NCBI GenBank assembly: GCA_026414805.1
Contig: JAOAIH010000037.1
Coordinates: 1-32,293 of the forward strand
Direction of reading: 5' to 3'
Length of the DNA: 32,293 bases
Source of the DNA: Spirochaetota bacterium
GTDB lineage: Bacteria; Spirochaetota; UBA4802; UB4802
The stretch's first letter is position 1. Each line of letters begins with the position of its first letter. Made by a program: the position numbers and the translations under genes. The notes below the pieces were generated by a model, which worked only from the letters and a program-made list of their open reading frames with translations, made no database searches and had not been told where the DNA came from. Positions 30,383 to 32,293 of the stretch are shown in pieces.

Positions 30383-32293
30383 ATGAGGGTTCCAATGAAA
30401 ATAATAGTCGTATTAGTTGTTGGTATTATCCTATCAGGTGTTATTGTTGCCACTGCCATTTTAATTGGTAACAATGAAATAAAGCTATACATTGATTATT
30501 CTTTGTCAGTACCATATACCGAGATGGCTCTACAAAGCTCAAAGGATATTTTTGTCATTTCGGATATTGATTCAATGAATAAGGACGTGGCACAAAAGCT
30601 AATTATTACCTTTACTCCAAAACTTGAATATCGTATAAAACCCCTTGATGCACGTAATTGTATAATAGAAATATTGAATCCACTTCCAGCAAACGAGTAT
30701 TATTTTACTGTAACAGTTAACAATGTTGATAAAAAGGATTTAAAAATAACGTTGAATAATAAAGAAATAGAGCTGGAAAAGGAGTATTATTTTGTCACGC
30801 CGCTTCTAGAGGTCAGTAACTGGTATCGTGATAGTAAATTGTTAAATGCTCCTATTACGCTGAAATTTAATTTCCCTGTATCTTTGGAAATATTGAAAAA
30901 AAATATTAGCATAAGTCCAAAAGTTGATTTTGACATTGTGTATGATACAAACGATACAAAAAATACAACAGTGATTGTAAAACCAAAAGATGAAAAAAAA
31001 GCAACACAATACAAATTAACAATATCCAGAGAAATGACTCCAATTGGCGGTGTTAAAGGTATGGAGTCAAAGTTTACATGCAATTATGAAACCTTTTACC
31101 CTTTCGAATTGATGGAAGTGCAATCTAGCTATGGTAGATATAATAATGACTCGTCTTTTTATCCCGATTATCCAATTGAGTTTATTTTTAACAATCCTAT
31201 TAAGTTAAAAGAAGATGAATCAATTGCTTCATATATTACAATTTCGCCTAATCCTGGTGGCGTGCAGATAAGTAGATTTGGATCAACAATTTCAATAAGT
31301 GGCAATTTTATTGGCAAAAAGAAATACACAGTAACTATCGCCAAAAACTTAAAAGATGACTATGATCAAACGCTGGGTCAAGATATTAGAAAAACAATTA
31401 CATTTGAACATGCGTTTTCATATTTTTCCTGTCCCACGGGTAATATGATTATTGAAAGTTATCTTGATACAATAATCCCAATACGATTGGTTAACGTTTC
31501 TTCATTTACGTGTAAATATTTATCACTGACAAATGATTCAGATATTGCAAAATATATAGCAAGCCCAAAGGAGTATTTTGATGAATATGCAAAAGAAAAG
31601 AAATATTCAGTAAACTGGTCATGGGATGTGTATAAAACTATTAAATATGATTTTTCAAAACTTCATAATGCAAAGCATGGTCTTTTTGTGTATCAGATTA
31701 TTCCTAAAGAAGAAAATCCATATAGCAAATCAAAAGAAATGTATAGTGGAATAATACAAATTTCAGATATTGGGGTAACGGTAAAAGAAACGAAAAATCA
31801 TATCCTTTTTCACGTTAGATCGCTTCTTGATAATAAACCGCTTGAAGGTGCTTTGGTGTTTTATAGTTATAGTACTAGTCCAGCAAGCATAACCGATAGT
31901 AAAGGTGTTGCTATTATACCTAATAGTAAGTGCCAGTTTTATCTGGTGAAACATTCTGAAAGTAGGTTTTATTATTCTAAAGCTAAAGAAAGTTATGATG
32001 ACGAGTATGATGAGTATGATGATAACAATATTAATACCTTCTCAATACCTCAAAGGTATTGGGGATCAAGCTATCATATAAACAGGCCAGAGATGCTGCT
32101 TTTTACTGATAGATATTTATATAAACCTGGTGATGTGGTTCATGTAAAAGGGATTTTTAGATATAGAAATAATGACGAATGGAGCCTTAAACCACTATTC
32201 TCACCAATTGGCAATATTGTAATTAAGGTGTTTGATTCTAAGAATAATGAAATTACATCATTTAGAAAAGCTTTAACCCACGATGGTGATGTT
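30383..32293 (+). CDS. alpha-2-macroglobulin-family protein, N-terminal part
   Basis: The frame is open from ATG 30383 to the end of the window, 637 codons with no stop, so the C-terminal part lies outside. GGAGG lies about seven bases before the start. The N-terminus has one hydrophobic helix (MKIIVVLVVGIILSGVIVATAILIG), probably a membrane anchor or uncleaved signal. Several beta-rich domains follow. The segment MLLFTDRYLYKPGDVVHVKGIFR matches the MG-domain signature FTDRGxYRPGExVHxKG of bacterial alpha-2-macroglobulins (YfhM-type), which trap proteases at the cell surface. The thioester CxEQ motif, if any, would be beyond the end. It contains an exact copy of the dispersed 13-mer, inverted, at 31329. 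Confidence 0.88.
   Translation, partial: MRVPMKIIVVLVVGIILSGVIVATAILIGNNEIKLYIDYSLSVPYTEMALQSSKDIFVISDIDSMNKDVAQKLIITFTPKLEYRIKPLDARNCIIEILNPLPANEYYFTVTVNNVDKKDLKITLNNKEIELEKEYYFVTPLLEVSNWYRDSKLLNAPITLKFNFPVSLEILKKNISISPKVDFDIVYDTNDTKNTTVIVKPKDEKKATQYKLTISREMTPIGGVKGMESKFTCNYETFYPFELMEVQSSYGRYNNDSSFYPDYPIEFIFNNPIKLKEDESIASYITISPNPGGVQISRFGSTISISGNFIGKKKYTVTIAKNLKDDYDQTLGQDIRKTITFEHAFSYFSCPTGNMIIESYLDTIIPIRLVNVSSFTCKYLSLTNDSDIAKYIASPKEYFDEYAKEKKYSVNWSWDVYKTIKYDFSKLHNAKHGLFVYQIIPKEENPYSKSKEMYSGIIQISDIGVTVKETKNHILFHVRSLLDNKPLEGALVFYSYSTSPASITDSKGVAIIPNSKCQFYLVKHSESRFYYSKAKESYDDEYDEYDDNNINTFSIPQRYWGSSYHINRPEMLLFTDRYLYKPGDVVHVKGIFRYRNNDEWSLKPLFSPIGNIVIKVFDSKNNEITSFRKALTHDGDV
31329..31341 (-). repeat. 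dispersed 13-mer, exact copy
   Basis: CAGTAACTATCGC in the alpha-2-macroglobulin-type gene, read as TVTIA, with the TTTTTG left flank shared with the copy at 7962. Confidence 0.75.

Overview
This is an AT-rich bacterial window, probably from an uncultured spirochaete or a relative. That assignment is an inference from gene content: many short lipoproteins, FecR, PilZ and TPR proteins, a degenerate phosphoesterase-like lipoprotein and a large surface protein. There is no rRNA, tRNA, CRISPR array or recognisable transposase.

Layout. 1-1254: the 3' end of a ComM/YifB-type Mg-chelatase ATPase and a DMT-family permease. 1494-1775: a small Cys-rich protein behind a near-perfect sigma-54 promoter. 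1812-3888 (-): an OppD/DppD-type ABC ATPase, a small unknown protein and a phosphoesterase-like lipoprotein whose catalytic residues look lost. 4161-5270 (-): YibE/F membrane protein. 5552-6043: unknown protein. 6250-6752 (-): a two-gene selenoprotein operon, made of a HesB/IscA-like protein with in-frame UGA at codon 36 and a 54-residue membrane protein with in-frame UGA at codon 30. Each UGA is followed by a plausible bacterial SECIS hairpin, and conventional ORF calling breaks or misses both genes. 7120-7935: an MNT/HEPN toxin-antitoxin pair with a consensus promoter, an operator-like repeat and a -1 frameshift early in HEPN. 7983-10358 (-): Lon protease.

10733-18721 is an envelope and signalling block: FecR lipoprotein, beta-barrel-like protein, hotdog thioesterase, PilZ protein, two related lipoproteins, two TPR proteins and a 26-residue membrane protein. 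19037-20191: a DHH/DHHA1 phosphoesterase flanked by copies of a REP-like palindrome. 20386-26344: a VWA/CsgG-like lipoprotein and a 1335-residue fibronectin-type-III/carboxypeptidase-regulatory-like secreted protein. 26605-28206: DinB (Pol IV) plus a co-transcribed unknown gene. 28217-29638 (-): a CoA-transferase. After a 744-base AT-rich gap, 30383 to the end is the N-terminal part of an alpha-2-macroglobulin-family protein.

Across all of this runs a dispersed, non-palindromic 13-mer, GCGATAGTTACTG. It has six exact copies and several one- or two-mismatch copies, in coding and non-coding DNA, on both strands and in different reading frames. It behaves like an uptake-sequence or other iterated genome motif. 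The selenoprotein operon and this motif are the two most notable signals.
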